A DNA stretch of 64,000 nucleotides from Sitta carolinensis. Lineage: Eukaryota > Chordata > Aves > Passeriformes > Sittidae. Shown in pieces: positions 48,801 through 61,480 of this stretch (the first letter of the stretch is position 1; each line of letters begins with the position of its first letter). The translations under genes were made by a program, and so were the position numbers. The DNA is taken from positions 23,654,001 to 23,718,000 of the forward strand of contig CM063288.1 of NCBI GenBank assembly GCA_032173965.1, read 5' to 3'. The notes beneath the pieces are model-generated. The model had not been told where the DNA came from. It searched no databases and saw only the letters and a program-made list of their open reading frames with translations.

Positions 48801-49299
48801 ATATACTATGAAATACTATATTTTCAAGTTAAAAATTAGAAGTTGGCAGCAATTGTGTATCCTGGGTCAACAGTCTCTTTAGAGATCAAAGGTTCCAGTC
48901 TAGACCCCTTCAGCCCTCATGCTTCAGTGTTAGAAAAAAGCCTGCAAACTAAGTCTTTTTATTTTCTAATTCACCATTCACCTTATGTTTTACTGTAGGA
49001 AAACATAGGAGTATTTAGGGTCTCAGACTTGGTATGCTGAAAGTTTCTTCCCCATTATAAGCTCTAGATAAAAAGAGCATTTGAGGCTGCAGGTGCGGAC
49101 CTAGCTTTAATCAAGGTTTATTTAATGCCCAAAGCAGTGAGAGAACTCATCCATCAGCAGAGCTAAGAGGTGTGGGCAAGAACATATGCTCCATCATCTC
49201 AAATAGATGATCAACTCGCCTTTTCATTTCCCACCATGCGACCAGCAGTCATGTTTTTTCAGGCAGAGTGTGGCTGAAAGCTCTCAAGGAAGCAATTTT
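45806..49299. other. non-coding DNA
   Basis: The longest frame is 148 codons on plus (45941-46387), without domain or splice support. About 48180-48320 is slightly GC-richer. No transposon was recognised despite a CATAGAATG word at 48139 reminiscent of reverse-orientation CR1. Confidence 0.5.
47640..47900. promoter_or_regulatory. candidate conserved non-coding element
   Basis: AT-rich, complex sequence with AAATCATTTATTATTTCAGC, GCAATTAAATATAATTTC and AATAATAAATTATG. It is repeat-free with no sustained frame. The texture suggests constraint, but simple AT-richness could explain it. Confidence 0.18.
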
Positions 49300-49720
49300 A
49301 TCCACTCTTCCTTGAAAGGGCCAGTGCCTTAAAGGCATAATTAAGTCCTAAATACATAATAGTTAGTGACATTTAACAAAGCATGTCATCTCTGGCAAGC
49401 TGCCACTGTAGAAGAAACAGCAAACAAATCTATTTGCATTGTTTTCAGTTGGTTTGTATTTTTTTGTAATTGTATTGTCAGCAAGTGCAGAAGAAAGTAT
49501 TAGATGCAATAAGCTGGTTAACAGACTGAACTAATTATATTGATGCAGTGAAAAAAACTAATACATTTTGTAGGAGGCACTATTTGGTGACAAAAATAAT
49601 CTCTTTAAAGTGACACAAAATGCTTTATTTCTGCTACCTACACTTGTATAGCTTTCACTGCTTACAATTATAGAGCTTGACAAATAAAACGATCATTAGA
49701 AATTCAGAGCACTACCAATG
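49300..49720. promoter_or_regulatory. candidate conserved non-coding element
   Basis: Contains GGCATAATTAAGTCC, AACTAATTATATTGATGC, ACAATTATAGAGC and AAAACGATCATTAG, that is, several homeodomain cores plus an isolated CpG, in repeat-free sequence with no sustained open frame. Regulatory role inferred from motif density only. Confidence 0.25.
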
Positions 49721-52700
49721 TCCTGCTCAGTTTTGGATTAAATAGACCTTCCCTCAGTCCTGCCCAGCCTTGTGCACACCTCCTCCTCCATGTTTGCTCT
49801 AAACAATCAATGGTTCACTTCTTAAAACATCAGTAGAAGGGGCAAGAATGGCTTAAAAAAAAAGAAAACGCATAAGCACCTCAGTCAGCAGTCTCCTTGC
49901 TCACAATGTTACACCACAGCAGTTGACAGGAATACTTGGTCATAACCTCCTACAGAAAGAGGGGGAAAAAATAATCTCAGAGAAAAAGAATAATGAAAGC
50001 AGGATGTGTCAGAACTTTTTGATTTAAATGTCTCAAACTCACAACCAGTAAAGGAAAGCATGGAAACTGCCAAAAAGGCTTCATATTATACAAGGAAATT
50101 GTGTTCAGGTCCTCCCCATTAGAGATTACATGTATAATCATGTTTCATCCCTGGTCCCCCTTCCCCCAATGTCAATTTTCATATTGTATCTAACAGACAA
50201 AATCATTTCAGCTAAACATCCCAGGTTATACCTAACCCACTAAGTCAGGCCTTCTCTAACTGAGGAGCCTTCCAGACAGAGAGAAATTGTGTATCCTGTC
50301 AAAGCAGGCAAGTCCCATGTACTACTTGCAGTGAGTTGAGAATTACTGCCTGAGCCTCAATCGTGCCCTCTGCTTGAATTGCTGGAGAACACGATTTCCA
50401 GTAAAGATGCTGGATTTGGCAGTGGATACCCTAAAGCATGGGGCTGTACTTCTGCCTGCCAATTTAACTAAGGCAACAGCAACCTTCAGTAAAGGTGGCA
50501 AGCAACTTCAAAATCGACAGCATGAGATTCAGAGCTCCTCTATTAATGCAAGAGTCTTCATTTAGTAAGAAGATTTTACTACTGTTTTAGTAAGTAGCAT
50601 TTAAAATACTTTGAGAGGACAGAAAGCCAGCATTTCACATCAATGACAGCAAGATCCAGCCTTATTGTACAAGACAGCCTCCACAATAGCAAGTTTATCT
50701 AAACTGAGTTTATACACATGTAAAGTTGTTAATATTACAACCCAAGGACATTTATCATCAAGCCATAGTCACACCTCTGCCAGAAACTGCTCACCACATG
50801 ATACAAGATAAGGACAATCTCCTAGCTCCAGAGGCCAGGTTAGATAGGCCAAGCATAAGAACACTCCAACTTTGCAACTAGATTTGTTGTGCAATTACAT
50901 CTTGCTCATTTTTTTTCCTTTTAGTGTGGGATTGCTAAAAACAGCACAAAAAGTTTCATCCACAAGAACTATCTTCTCTTTAGCTGATTTTAAGGTCTGA
51001 TTTTGACTTTTCTTTATTAAAAAATGGACAGCGGTAACTGTTAAATTCAAATTAAGTTCAGCTAAACTGCTTCTCACAGAATCTTTGTGGGATACTGAAG
51101 GACAGTTTCAAGTTTGCCTATGTGTTACTAACATGACAAGCTCACATTTCAGTGCAGTATTAATGCACCTGTGAGCAACATGAAACATTGAAATCATTAT
51201 TTCATTTCTTGAGAGTCATTCACATCTTGAGCATCTGGAATTGCCTGAAAAATCTCAAGGGCTGTGGACCATAAGATGTACAAAAATGCATGATTTACAA
51301 GTAGAGAAAAATGATATTTAAAAATGTCAGCTTAGCAAATTATATCTTAATACCATTTAACACCCTTTTACAACTAATAACTATATACCCTCAAAGCAAG
51401 TGTGGTTTTAGATTAGAAAGACTATAGCACAAATAAGAAGAGTAAAGACCTACTGAGAATATGGTTTGTCACTTGTGCAAAATGAGCAGTGTTTTCTGTT
51501 TCACAAAGTGACAATGCTTTGGATACAACATGCTGCTGAGATTTAAAGTTATAAAGCCACAGGAAAATAACTTTGTGCCTGAGATAGATATCTGATTTCT
51601 CACATTAAATACCAACACGAAGCAGCAAACATTTTGAAATAAAGCTCTTGCATGGGGTATATAAATGAATGAAAAACAGATGCTGGAAGATGTTCTAAGC
51701 AGCAGGCTTGACTCTTATTTTAATATGCTTTGCATAAAAGTACATATCTTTCTGCAAGTTCAGTGATCAGGCATTTAACCTGTTGCAGGTTTGAGGTGCA
51801 AAGCTCCTGTTGGGTGGTCTCGCAGTCTGCTCTCCAACACAGCATGTGAAAAGATGACACCTGTCCCCTTCTGGTAAAGATGCAACAGAAAGCTTCAAAT
51901 TTCACTTATGATATTTATATTTTTTTCTTCTGTGCTTAGCAATCTCAAGTCACCAGAAATGTTTTACTACATACAGAGGAGACACACGAGCCCTGAGTCT
52001 CTGTGCTCCAGCTGCAAGACAAGCAGAAAACTTTGGGAATACACTCCATCCAACAGGGACAGGTCTTCCCTATTCCTTCAATGCCACATGTAGTGCTCAG
52101 GGCAGTGCAAGAGGGCTCCTGACTGTCAAAAACTACTGAAAGGGAAGGAACAGCTCAGAAGGGAGAGCTGGGGAAAACCGGATCAAAGACCATCTTCCTT
52201 TAGCTACAGAAACAAAGTCCAGGTAATGGGAAACTCCAGAAATGCTCCTCCATGGCCCTCCTGCACAGCATTCCCCTTTTCACCCCAAGCAGCTGTCACC
52301 ACACATGCCAGGGACATGGACAGGGAGTGTGTCTTTTGACAGAAGCAGCACTCACACCCATCTCAGCAAGTGGCACATACACAATTAAATTTATGGCTGA
52401 CTCACTGAATGTGCTCCACAAGTTGGTGCTTGGCCAAACAGGCCTCTGGACCCCAGAGCCAGCCTTCCCATTTGGCCATGGGGGAAGAGAGAGCAGGCAC
52501 AGGTCAGAACAGACTCAACCAGATAACATTCATTCACCATCTGCTGCTGATTTATTTACTACAAAGTTCTGCAGTCAAGGGTTGAGGTAATTTGTTCCCT
52601 TTCACCCTCTACCTCCTGACATGCTGGAGCCCCACACCTCCTCACTACAGAGATATTGCTTAAATGAAATTGCTTCAGTGAGCCACCCATTTTATACTGT

Positions 52701-52999
52701 GCTTGGATGGCAATTTCTCTGAGGACAGCACCTGTCTCTTATTCCTATTTCTGTATTGGCAGCACAACAGGCCTCACACTTGCTGGACCATGAGTCATTC
52801 CTATTTTAACAGAGTAGTGAAAATATTATCAATACGAATTATGCCATAGACACCACTGCAAAAGGAAGTTGTGATTTTACTCTCACCATTGGAAAAAAAA
52901 ACCAAAAAACCCCACCAAAACTAAGGCAGGAATTCCTGCTTTTCACCTACAACTTCCAAGCCCAGGGGCAATTATTGCAATTACTTCATGCACTACCCT
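49721..52999. other. non-coding DNA
   Basis: Mixed sequence. A 112-codon plus frame at 52252-52590 lies in a mild GC rise and has no recognisable domain. An A/C-rich run is at 52893-52921. Nothing else is supported. Confidence 0.5.
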
Positions 53000-53360
53000 T
53001 TGTGCTATCCAGGATAGAGGAAATGCAGCTAAATTGCTTATCAGAACAAGTGCATGCAAGTGAATTAGACACAGTGAATGCTGTAGCTGTGTCTGATTCT
53101 TGTTTAATAGCTTTGGATGATACCATTTGGCATTAATTTCTCTCTCTCATTTTATTTTGTCACACTTTGCATTTACTTCTGTGGTACTCAACTTCACAGT
53201 TCAATACAATTGAAGTTACAGTGATGCTGAAAAAATTGCTTTAACGTCTTAATGGCTCAGGATATATTTGCATTTTTTCTTCCATCTTTGATCACAGCAT
53301 TGCACAATTATCAGTGCAGCATTTATTGTTTCCAGTGATGCAAAGAACTGGAATTATTAA
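53000..53360. promoter_or_regulatory. candidate conserved non-coding element with a dyad
   Basis: Complex AT-rich sequence with GTGCATGCAAGTGAATTAG (an octamer-like ATGCAAG next to ATTA), CATTAATTTC, ATCTTTGATCACAGC (TCF/LEF-like CTTTGATC) and GCATTTATTGTTTCC (SOX/FOX-like). A dyad, AGACACAG (53067-53074) with CTGTGTCT (53087-53094), lies at its 5' side. No sustained frame. Enhancer role is inference. Confidence 0.28.
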
Positions 53361-56300
53361 ACCTTGTTTTAACCTTATGTTTTTTACCTCAGAGGATTTT
53401 CTTCTCCTTCCTGATGCAATCCAGAACTCAAAAGGTCAGCTATGCACATTACAGTGCAAGGCTTCTGGTATTTCCTACCTTTGAAGGTATAGGCTAAAAC
53501 AAAACAAAAACCTAAGACACAATGATAGTTCAAATACAGAACTTTTCATTTATTTTCTCTAAACTCATACTGCTTGCAAGACTGAAAGAAGCACAGTCAA
53601 CATTAAAATAAACAGTTCAAAATCTCTAAAAAGCAAGATATAGGCAGGGCAGTTGGCAGGTGCCACAAACTAAAGCCTTCCATGGTATTTTGCTAACAGA
53701 ATTCTTCCTTTGCTCATAGACTGTAATCTTCAACTAACATCCAGCCACAGTGGATATGTAGAAGCAATAATGGAATTTGTCTGCCATTCAATTGGGTCTG
53801 AAGGGCATTATGTACTTGCATTACAATATAACAATATTTGTATTTTAGTTACAAAAGAGCAACAAAGCAGAAAATTGACTCTTCAGAATAGTGAGCATGT
53901 AACAAGCACTAAGACAATATTATTTAAAGAATTTCCATAATCTTCTCCCTCCCTACTCAAATCAATAACTCAATTATGGAATCACCTCCACTTTTTCAGG
54001 ACTTATGCTCCACTTTTAATTAGAACACTAATAAAAGATCAAGTCTTCAGGGAGCACCAAAATTGCAGAATAAGTTAGGCTCTGAGTTTAATGACCATTC
54101 AGCAGAAAATGTCCTGTAAAAGCACAATTTGTAACTTGTCACATTCATAACTGTTTTCTCTCCTCCTCATGCTTGAGTAGCTAACCCACGCCCAGGCAGC
54201 TCCAGCAAAACAGAAAACTGCAAATGCCCACCTGAGCTGCCTTACACCCTCACAGTGCTCCTGCACCTGCTGGGGCAGCCAGAGTCAGTTGAGAGATGCA
54301 CATAAGAAGGAGGTATATGACTCATCCCTTTAATAAATGCTTTGCTGGCTCACCCAAACAATCTGCCTCATTCCATAGGATAAAGGTGTGCTAGCTACTT
54401 GTGACTATTTGGAAGCCAAGACACTTAAGCCAAAAATATGCCCAGAAGGGCACAGTGTTGCTGGCTCAAAGGATCAAAGCAATAAAAGCTTCTGATAGGG
54501 AAAGTCAGCCCTGTTTGCTACACACAAAGAAAATGCATTTTAGTAAAGAATGCATTTGGGCCCAGAACTAACCAGCAAAAAGCAATCCTCTGGGTGCCAG
54601 TAAATTCATCCTATCGGCTTTTAAATCCTGCTGCTTATAGCCAACCTAAAAAAAAAAACCAAAAAAACAAAACTGGCTCATTAAAAAATTTTAAAGCACA
54701 TCTTCCTAATTTTCAATATGTTCTAAGCACATATTTATATCAAACCTACGTTTTTGGGGTTACCCCCAATTCAACATCAAAACTAATAAATGTTCACTGC
54801 CACCTAATTTGTTGTATTTGTTTCTAGAGATTGTACACATAAACCAGTGGCTGTCAGCTTGCATAACTCCCTTTGCCATTTTTCTCTATTCCATTGCACC
54901 CACTGCTTCTCAAGAGTGATTACTTAATTGTGAAGTAAAAGATCATTATTTAATACTTTAGCTAGGAGGAACAAAGTTACTTGGTCATAGATTAATAAGG
55001 ACTCTGAGTTTCACAGTCTGCAATTGAATTCATGTTAAACATGTTTTGACATCTTCTGTAATAAGGTCCTGAACTACAGAAGGAACCACAGATCACTCAG
55101 AATTTGCTAATGCCACTGGCATATTTTGATTCTTTCCTTTCCCCCTTGCCTACTTAAGATTATGATCTTTTGAACTACAGTAATTTCTTCTGCATTTGTG
55201 AGGGTTTTGCATTTTCCCCAAATACATTGTAATGTATCAGTGTTATAAACCTCATATTTAAACAATGGAGAAATTAGGGAAATCGGAAACATCTCCTGCT
55301 TTTTCCTGTCACAATCAGTAATTTTCTGGTTTCTTCTGTGTTGTCTGTGCTAATGAAGAGCCTGTTCTTTTACTCACAGGATATTCAGTTACACCAACAT
55401 GGGCACCCAAGTACAGGCAAGCAAGTATGCACAGGAAATATCAGCACAGGCACACACCCCTGAGTCACCTGCCACTAGCAGGGCATTGGAGGTTCATGAC
55501 CTCATAACTCCTGTCCTTCATTGCCATTGCTTTTTTGTACACATCAGGACTTTCCGGCATCTCATCCTCCCATCTCTTCCTAGCAGGTTTTGAGATTCAA
55601 GCCATGGTTCTTAAGGCCCTTACTAGATGGCATTTCACACTCTGCTATGAACAATGTCTAGAGCTTGGCCATGCCTCACTGACTCATGCTCAAACCACAA
55701 TTTATTTTTCTGAACAACAAAAAGCACCTTGGGTGTCTTTCCCTAACACCACCTTAGGAGTAAAGTGGACTATATTTCAGTACTAAGTTCCACACCCATT
55801 GGAACACATTATGGAAGAGAAAAACTCAAGCCCAAGTAGTTTCTAGCCCAAAAGTCAGCTTTCAGAAGTGCTGAGAACAGACTGGAAAGAAATGACCTGG
55901 TAGGTTAAGTTAAACACCAGTTACCAACCAAAAGATTACTGTTTCTTGAGGAAAAAGGTTATGTATGTTCATAACTGTCCATTCAGATGTCTGGTCCTGT
56001 TTAGCTTTCAAGGTTCCATATGATTAAGCTATTTTGAAACTACAAGCCACTGATCATTACTTGATTACCCATTACCATGTAAATGAATTAGGAAAACACT
56101 CAACATTTAATAAAACATAAAACAGACTAGCAATTAAATGCACAATTGTTCTATTGACTTGTTTTCAACAAGCTTTCTCAAGACTTAAAAAAATATGTAT
56201 GAACACTGCTGTTGGTAATTTTACATTTTACCTTTTAAAACAGGATACTTCATTATGTCATTATATAGAAGGAACCTGTCATTAACACTATCAGTGGCAG

Positions 56301-57149
56301 TCAAATGGCTTGAATGCACAACTTTTGCATTAGAGTGAATATATCCACTTGATATATTTGTATATAATTTTCAGATTTGAACATATGGTTAATGTAATTG
56401 GCAGTACTATTTCATATTCTAAGCATTCAAAGAAAGCTCAAGGTTCCTTAAAAATATTTTTAATCCCTGCATTATACTAGAAGACAGTAAGCCATGTAAT
56501 ATTTTATTATTTAAAAAGGAGGGGAAATCCTTTTTCCAGCAGCTGTGTTTTTCTACATAATGGTTTTCTAAGTTGCCTAATTTAGTGTATACAACTGTGC
56601 TTTATACGTAAGGGTATCAATTCACCACAAAAGCATGCACTGAATAAACCTCTTTGTCACTGCTTAATTACTTGTTCAAACATGATAAATACTGGAGGGC
56701 AGTATCAATAATCATGTGAGTTAAAATACACAGGGGTAGTGAAGAAAATAATCTTGTCTTAAACCTTGGTCCCAGTGGAGGCAGAAGTGGAACTTACTGT
56801 GAGATCAGGGTCTTAGCCCATGATCCTTGTTCCCACTACCCAAGAGCAGATGTCAATAGCAGATTTGGATAAGCCACAGCAGGGACACAAGCAGAACGGC
56901 AGTGCAATGTCTGTCTCAAGTCACTACGACCAAGGGAAAGCAAAAACATCTGGAGAAGTAGTATTTGTCCCGTGTGATCAGCAGAAAACCTCTGCAAGGG
57001 GAGCAAAGGGGCAGCAGATGCTTTACTTTTGCAAGGGAAAAGAAATTGCAAAGTATAGAGCAAGCTACACTGCCTAACTCATCAGCTTGGGAATTGGGGT
57101 AGCCAACTAGCCATCCAACAGAGCTCCCTCTTCCCCCTGTGAGTCACAG

Positions 57150-57150
<1 letters not shown>
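53361..57150. other. AT-rich non-coding DNA
   Basis: An A/C-rich run is at 54648-54672 and a small GC rise at 54180-54290. Frames up to 85 codons (56820-57077) are unrecognised. About 56080-56650 is very AT-rich. Confidence 0.55.

Positions 57151-57182
<32 letters not shown>
57151..57182. repeat. (CA)16 microsatellite
   Basis: Sixteen uninterrupted CA units between GTCACAGG and AACGTAG. Pure dinucleotide arrays of this length are normally polymorphic and can flip to Z-DNA. The flanks (57080-57310) are locally GC-richer. Confidence 0.97.
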
Positions 57183-57183
<1 letters not shown>

Positions 57184-59039
57184 CGTAGCAGACCAGCCTT
57201 GCTGAGGAGCTGCCAGCACCCTTCCCATGCCCTAGGCACTAAGAGTGGGTGCAGCTCATCTTGCTGGGAACGGGGAGAAAGATATTGCTGGTCCTCTCCC
57301 TAGAGGTGTTTATGCCTGCTCCAACCAGGTGCAGGTGTCTGTCCTACATACATCTGGGTGGAAATGACCTAGCAGGAGGTATATTACACTATACTGAGGA
57401 GTTCTTGGCTCCATTTAGCTGTTGATGCCAAGAACACATCAAACATCCAGCAGCACCACATGAGCAGAGCACTTCTAGCCTGGGAACACAAACTGCCTTT
57501 AGCACATTCAACTTGGTGGTGAAAGCAAAAGCTTTTTCTACATTATTGTTGTTAGTGGTGTGTGTTACTTTACATGTGGTGCTACTTTAAGTTGCATGCT
57601 ACTATACTTGAGCAGGAGTGCTATTACTCATATTTGTGTCACCAAGGTCTGAGATGATCCTTTCATTCCACATAAACACACCTGCCAATGGCAAAGTACC
57701 ACATGCCACTGAAATTACCTCCACCACCTCTGGCTTTCACCCCAATATAGTGAGAGATGAAGTCTTTGGTTCTTGTGACCAAGCTAAATTCAACCACATA
57801 CACAAGTTCCTTTTTCCTCTAGTAACCACATTTGTGAATTTACATCTCACATCCTTCTTCAAGACATTTTAGCCACATGGAATCCCCCTCAGCTTCCAGC
57901 TGATGCTGAGCAAACACAAATGGTTTCTCCAGATCCTCCACCGTGACAGGATCCTGCTTCCCACTGTAACAGTGACACTCATTTCAAAGCACTTGCTGGA
58001 AATGGGGAAATGATGTTCTGTGGCAGTTTAAGGTATTTCACTGTGGAACTCCTCTCAGGCTGCATCTAGCACACAAGTGCTGCTCAATATCACTGAAGAC
58101 AGAGTATCAGAAAATATGTTGCCTCTAGGCTGAGAGGATACATAACCTTTTAGTCAAGCATCTTGTAGTGCTATAAAACAGACAGCTGAGCAATTCCCAC
58201 TTGCAAAGAGTGAGACAAAAAAAATGAAAACCAAAACAACTGGTCCCAGCATTATACACAGACATGTTTTGAAGCAATGCTTGGAAGTAATTAGATTATT
58301 TAGGAAGGAGTAAAACATTAAACCATTAAAAAATGAAATACAAAAGAAAAAAAAAACCCAAGTGTGGTTAGCCTGACAATTACAACTTCTGTTCAAACAA
58401 TTAGCAAAGAAATAAGAAAATAAGTTTCAAAGAACATTAATTTGAACAATATAAAAGAAAAAAAAAGATGCTTAAGATGCTAGGAATAACTACACAGGGA
58501 TCCACACTATTGCATATTGCTACTGGACCATTGCTTAAGCCTAATTTAGAGTCCTTCCATCCTATAGAGCTCCTAGAATTATTGGAAAAACAACTTGGAA
58601 AGCCTATCTCTGTGGAATAAGATGTCTTTAATATACAACTGCTCCATAAATGTGATCATTTATTTATCATTGTTTTGGTTGAATTGTGAACAAGCAGGTT
58701 TAACAAGCAAGCCTTGCTGGACAAGCCTAAATGCCATTTCAGCACGCTGTTAATGTGTCTCACAATGCCCAACAGAAAAACTAATTTCCTTTTAATATGA
58801 AATGATCACACTGCATTTTACAAACACTGAAAAGATGATGCAGTCAAGAGTAAAAAAGTAATTTTCCTTTCCTCTATTGTGCTTTTTTCTTTCCTCCCAG
58901 GGTATATGACAGAATAAATACCTTTTAAAGAGTAGTTGTTTAAGACTGATCTTATCTTTTACCTCAGGTCACAGCACAAGAGGATACATTGCCTTATTCT
59001 TTCAGCTGCAATGGATTTCTTGCTAAAAGGACATGGTCA
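57183..59039. other. non-coding DNA
   Basis: GC-richer to 57500, then AT-rich. About 58480-58830 (TTAAGCCTAATTTAGAG, ATCATTTATTTATCATTG, ACTAATTTCC) is complex and possibly constrained, continuous in texture with the motif cluster that follows. No gene was recognised. Confidence 0.5.
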
Positions 59040-59420
59040 CTCCTGCTCCTAGGAGAAATTATTATCAAAGAAATAACACTATAATAGAGTGTGAACATGC
59101 AGGCTGGAGCTATCAACATTTGTCCCGGCTCTTAAACTTGTCTTTGTTAATAATAAATTGTCTAAATTGATTCATAATAATGACAATCTTCCCCACAGGA
59201 TAAGAACCAAGATAACTGTTTTCCTTCCTTTTATTCTGTCAGTGAAAAAGATCCTCTTTCTTTCCACTGGGCTATTTGCTAATTATGAACAATTAATCAT
59301 TAGTCTGAGACTTTATTTTATGGGATTTTAAAGTATTACAATTAACAAAAACTAAGCATAACATTTAACTGTTTCGATATATTTTTCTGCACTTGCCAGT
59401 ATCTCCTGTAGCAGTTTCAT
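59040..59420. promoter_or_regulatory. candidate enhancer, homeodomain and SOX/TCF motif cluster
   Basis: GCTAATTATGAAC plus AATTAATCATTAG (59279-59303) packs at least four TAAT/ATTA cores into 25 bases. Upstream lie TTATCAAAG (ATCAAAG 59064-59070, TCF/LEF-like), TCTTTGTTAA (59141-59150, SOX-like) and AAATTGATTCATAATAATGAC. The sequence is complex and repeat-free, with no open frame. This is the densest developmental-type motif cluster I see in the window. Conservation is not verified. Confidence 0.3.
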
Positions 59421-61363
59421 TGCAAATTGGATATGATTCAAAGAGACAGGAGCAACAGCAACTAATGCCAGGCTCAGGTCAGGTCCAATTTCTTTTTAAA
59501 ATGTTGGATAACCATGTTTTATTCTAAACCAAAAATATGTTTAAGCTGGAACAGAACCAGAAGGAGAGTCTGGGAAAGCTGTTTCACAGTTTAAGAACCC
59601 TATTCATCAATAACTAATGAAGAAACTTAAAAAGGGGATTTTTATCACCATATGATGGAATTAGAAGCAAGCACAAAGAACATGCATTAAATAAGTTTAC
59701 ATTATGGTGACACTAATAAACTTGGTGCTTTTTTGTTTGCCTTTAAAAATACAAGGCTCAAATTCATGACATGAGATTCAGAAGTTCTAGAAGTTGAGAT
59801 CAGATTAGCATCCCAAGAAAATTAATTAAGAGTACTCAGTCAGATCCAAAAAACCTGCATAAGCCAAACCTGTTACAAGTCATTCAGCAACAGGTTTTTT
59901 TAGAATGCAACAGGAGCTGCAGTTTTTTTCTTCCACTGGCTCAGCAGCTTGAAACAGACTGAGCAGGGTACCAAAATCCTACCCAGAAGATCCAAGTTCC
60001 CAGTGCTCTTCTATTGCACCCACCTAGCATCGGGAACAAAGCAAGCCAATCACGCAGTATCTCAGCACTCACACCACAATTCTATTTTAGGAGGTTCAGC
60101 TCCCTGGTCAAAACCTTGTCAGACAAGGCCATTAAGTTATATAAAAGAGCCTACAAATAAGCTGTAACATGATTTCAGCTCACCAGATGGTGGTATTAAG
60201 GTATTGCAAGAGGCACTAAACAGTGTTTGAGCAATGTTTATTGTCTGCCCCAATATGTTTCCTTAATAGTGCTGGATGTATGAGGAATACAAAGTGCTCC
60301 ATCTCTTGCTCACTTAGTGAAAATCATTTTCCCAAATCTGCTGCATATAACAGGAACCATCAGCTTTTAAAGCAGCGTGCCATATGGCATTCCCAAATTA
60401 GAGGTTAAGTGGAACAAAATCCCATGAAGTCTAGGCAATAGTCTTTCTCAGGGAGAGAACATTTCCAATCATGTTTTCAGGGGCATTTGTCTGACTGGAC
60501 ACAGTGGCTCAAGTGGAACTCCTGCACAGGCCCTCCTGCTCCACTCAGTGCCTCATAACCCACCCATGGGACATGTACTGGACTGCTTGACCCTCTGCAG
60601 GCAAAAACTCTTACACATGGAACTGTGTTTTCTCCTTTCTATTGTTTTTCTACCCAATTTACACAAATCCATACTTTACATTTTACATAATACACTGCCT
60701 AAGTATGAAATGAAGGGTTTGCTTAAAAGTTAAAAAGCAAATGCAGCTTCTTTACTACTCTGTAACAGTATTTTACTTCTCATAAGTTTATAAACTGAGT
60801 TATAGACAGAACACAGATTGGAACTTCATTCTGTGAAAAAAACACCCATGTTCCTGAGATTAAAGAGGAACAAAAATGATATGTGCGAAGATACTGATAT
60901 CTGGGAAGACTTATCTACTTCCAAAGTTTCTATAAAGGTAGGATTAGTTTCTCTTCTTTTTATAATAGAATAACAACCTATTTTCTTCCCTCCCAAAAAA
61001 AACCAACAAAAAACTCAAAAATACACAACCAATAACTGTATCAGATACTCAGTAAGAAGAGCCACCTAAATAACATATATAGCGAGATGAAGACTTCTTT
61101 CAAAAGTTTGTGGAAGTTTCAATTTTGTGCTGTGAGCACAGCACAGAAAGAACATGAATTTCATGGCAAGAATATCAGTGAAATCTGAATCCACTACACT
61201 GCTAACTTCTAGTCACCAAATCCCAGGGGAGAGTACTACTTCTCTCAAGTCTAGGTCCAAATTGCAAAATGACACAAGGCAGCAAACTCAGCAGCATCAG
61301 CACATTGTGTTCTACCAATCAAACACCAATAAGAGGAGGATACATTTTTTTTGTGTGAACCAG
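59421..61363. other. AT-rich non-coding DNA
   Basis: Frames of at most 92 codons, without support. An A/C-rich run is at 60995-61020. No RNA gene or transposon was recognised. Confidence 0.55.
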
Positions 61364-61480
61364 AAAAAAAAAAAAAAAAATCAAGACAATCAACAAAAAA
61401 CAAAAAAGCAAACAAAAACACAAACACCCTAAAATGCAAACAAAGCAAAACAAAACCACAGCAACAGCAAGAAACAGATA
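61364..61480. repeat. A17 followed by an A/C-rich low-complexity tract
   Basis: A17 (61364-61380) is followed by about 100 bases made almost only of A and C, with short CAAA/CAAAA units (CAACAAAAAACAAAAAAGC, ACACAAACACCC). The open frames read through it encode only Lys/Thr/Gln-rich low-complexity sequence on plus and Phe/Leu/Cys-rich sequence on minus, and are artefacts of composition. Confidence 0.85.
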
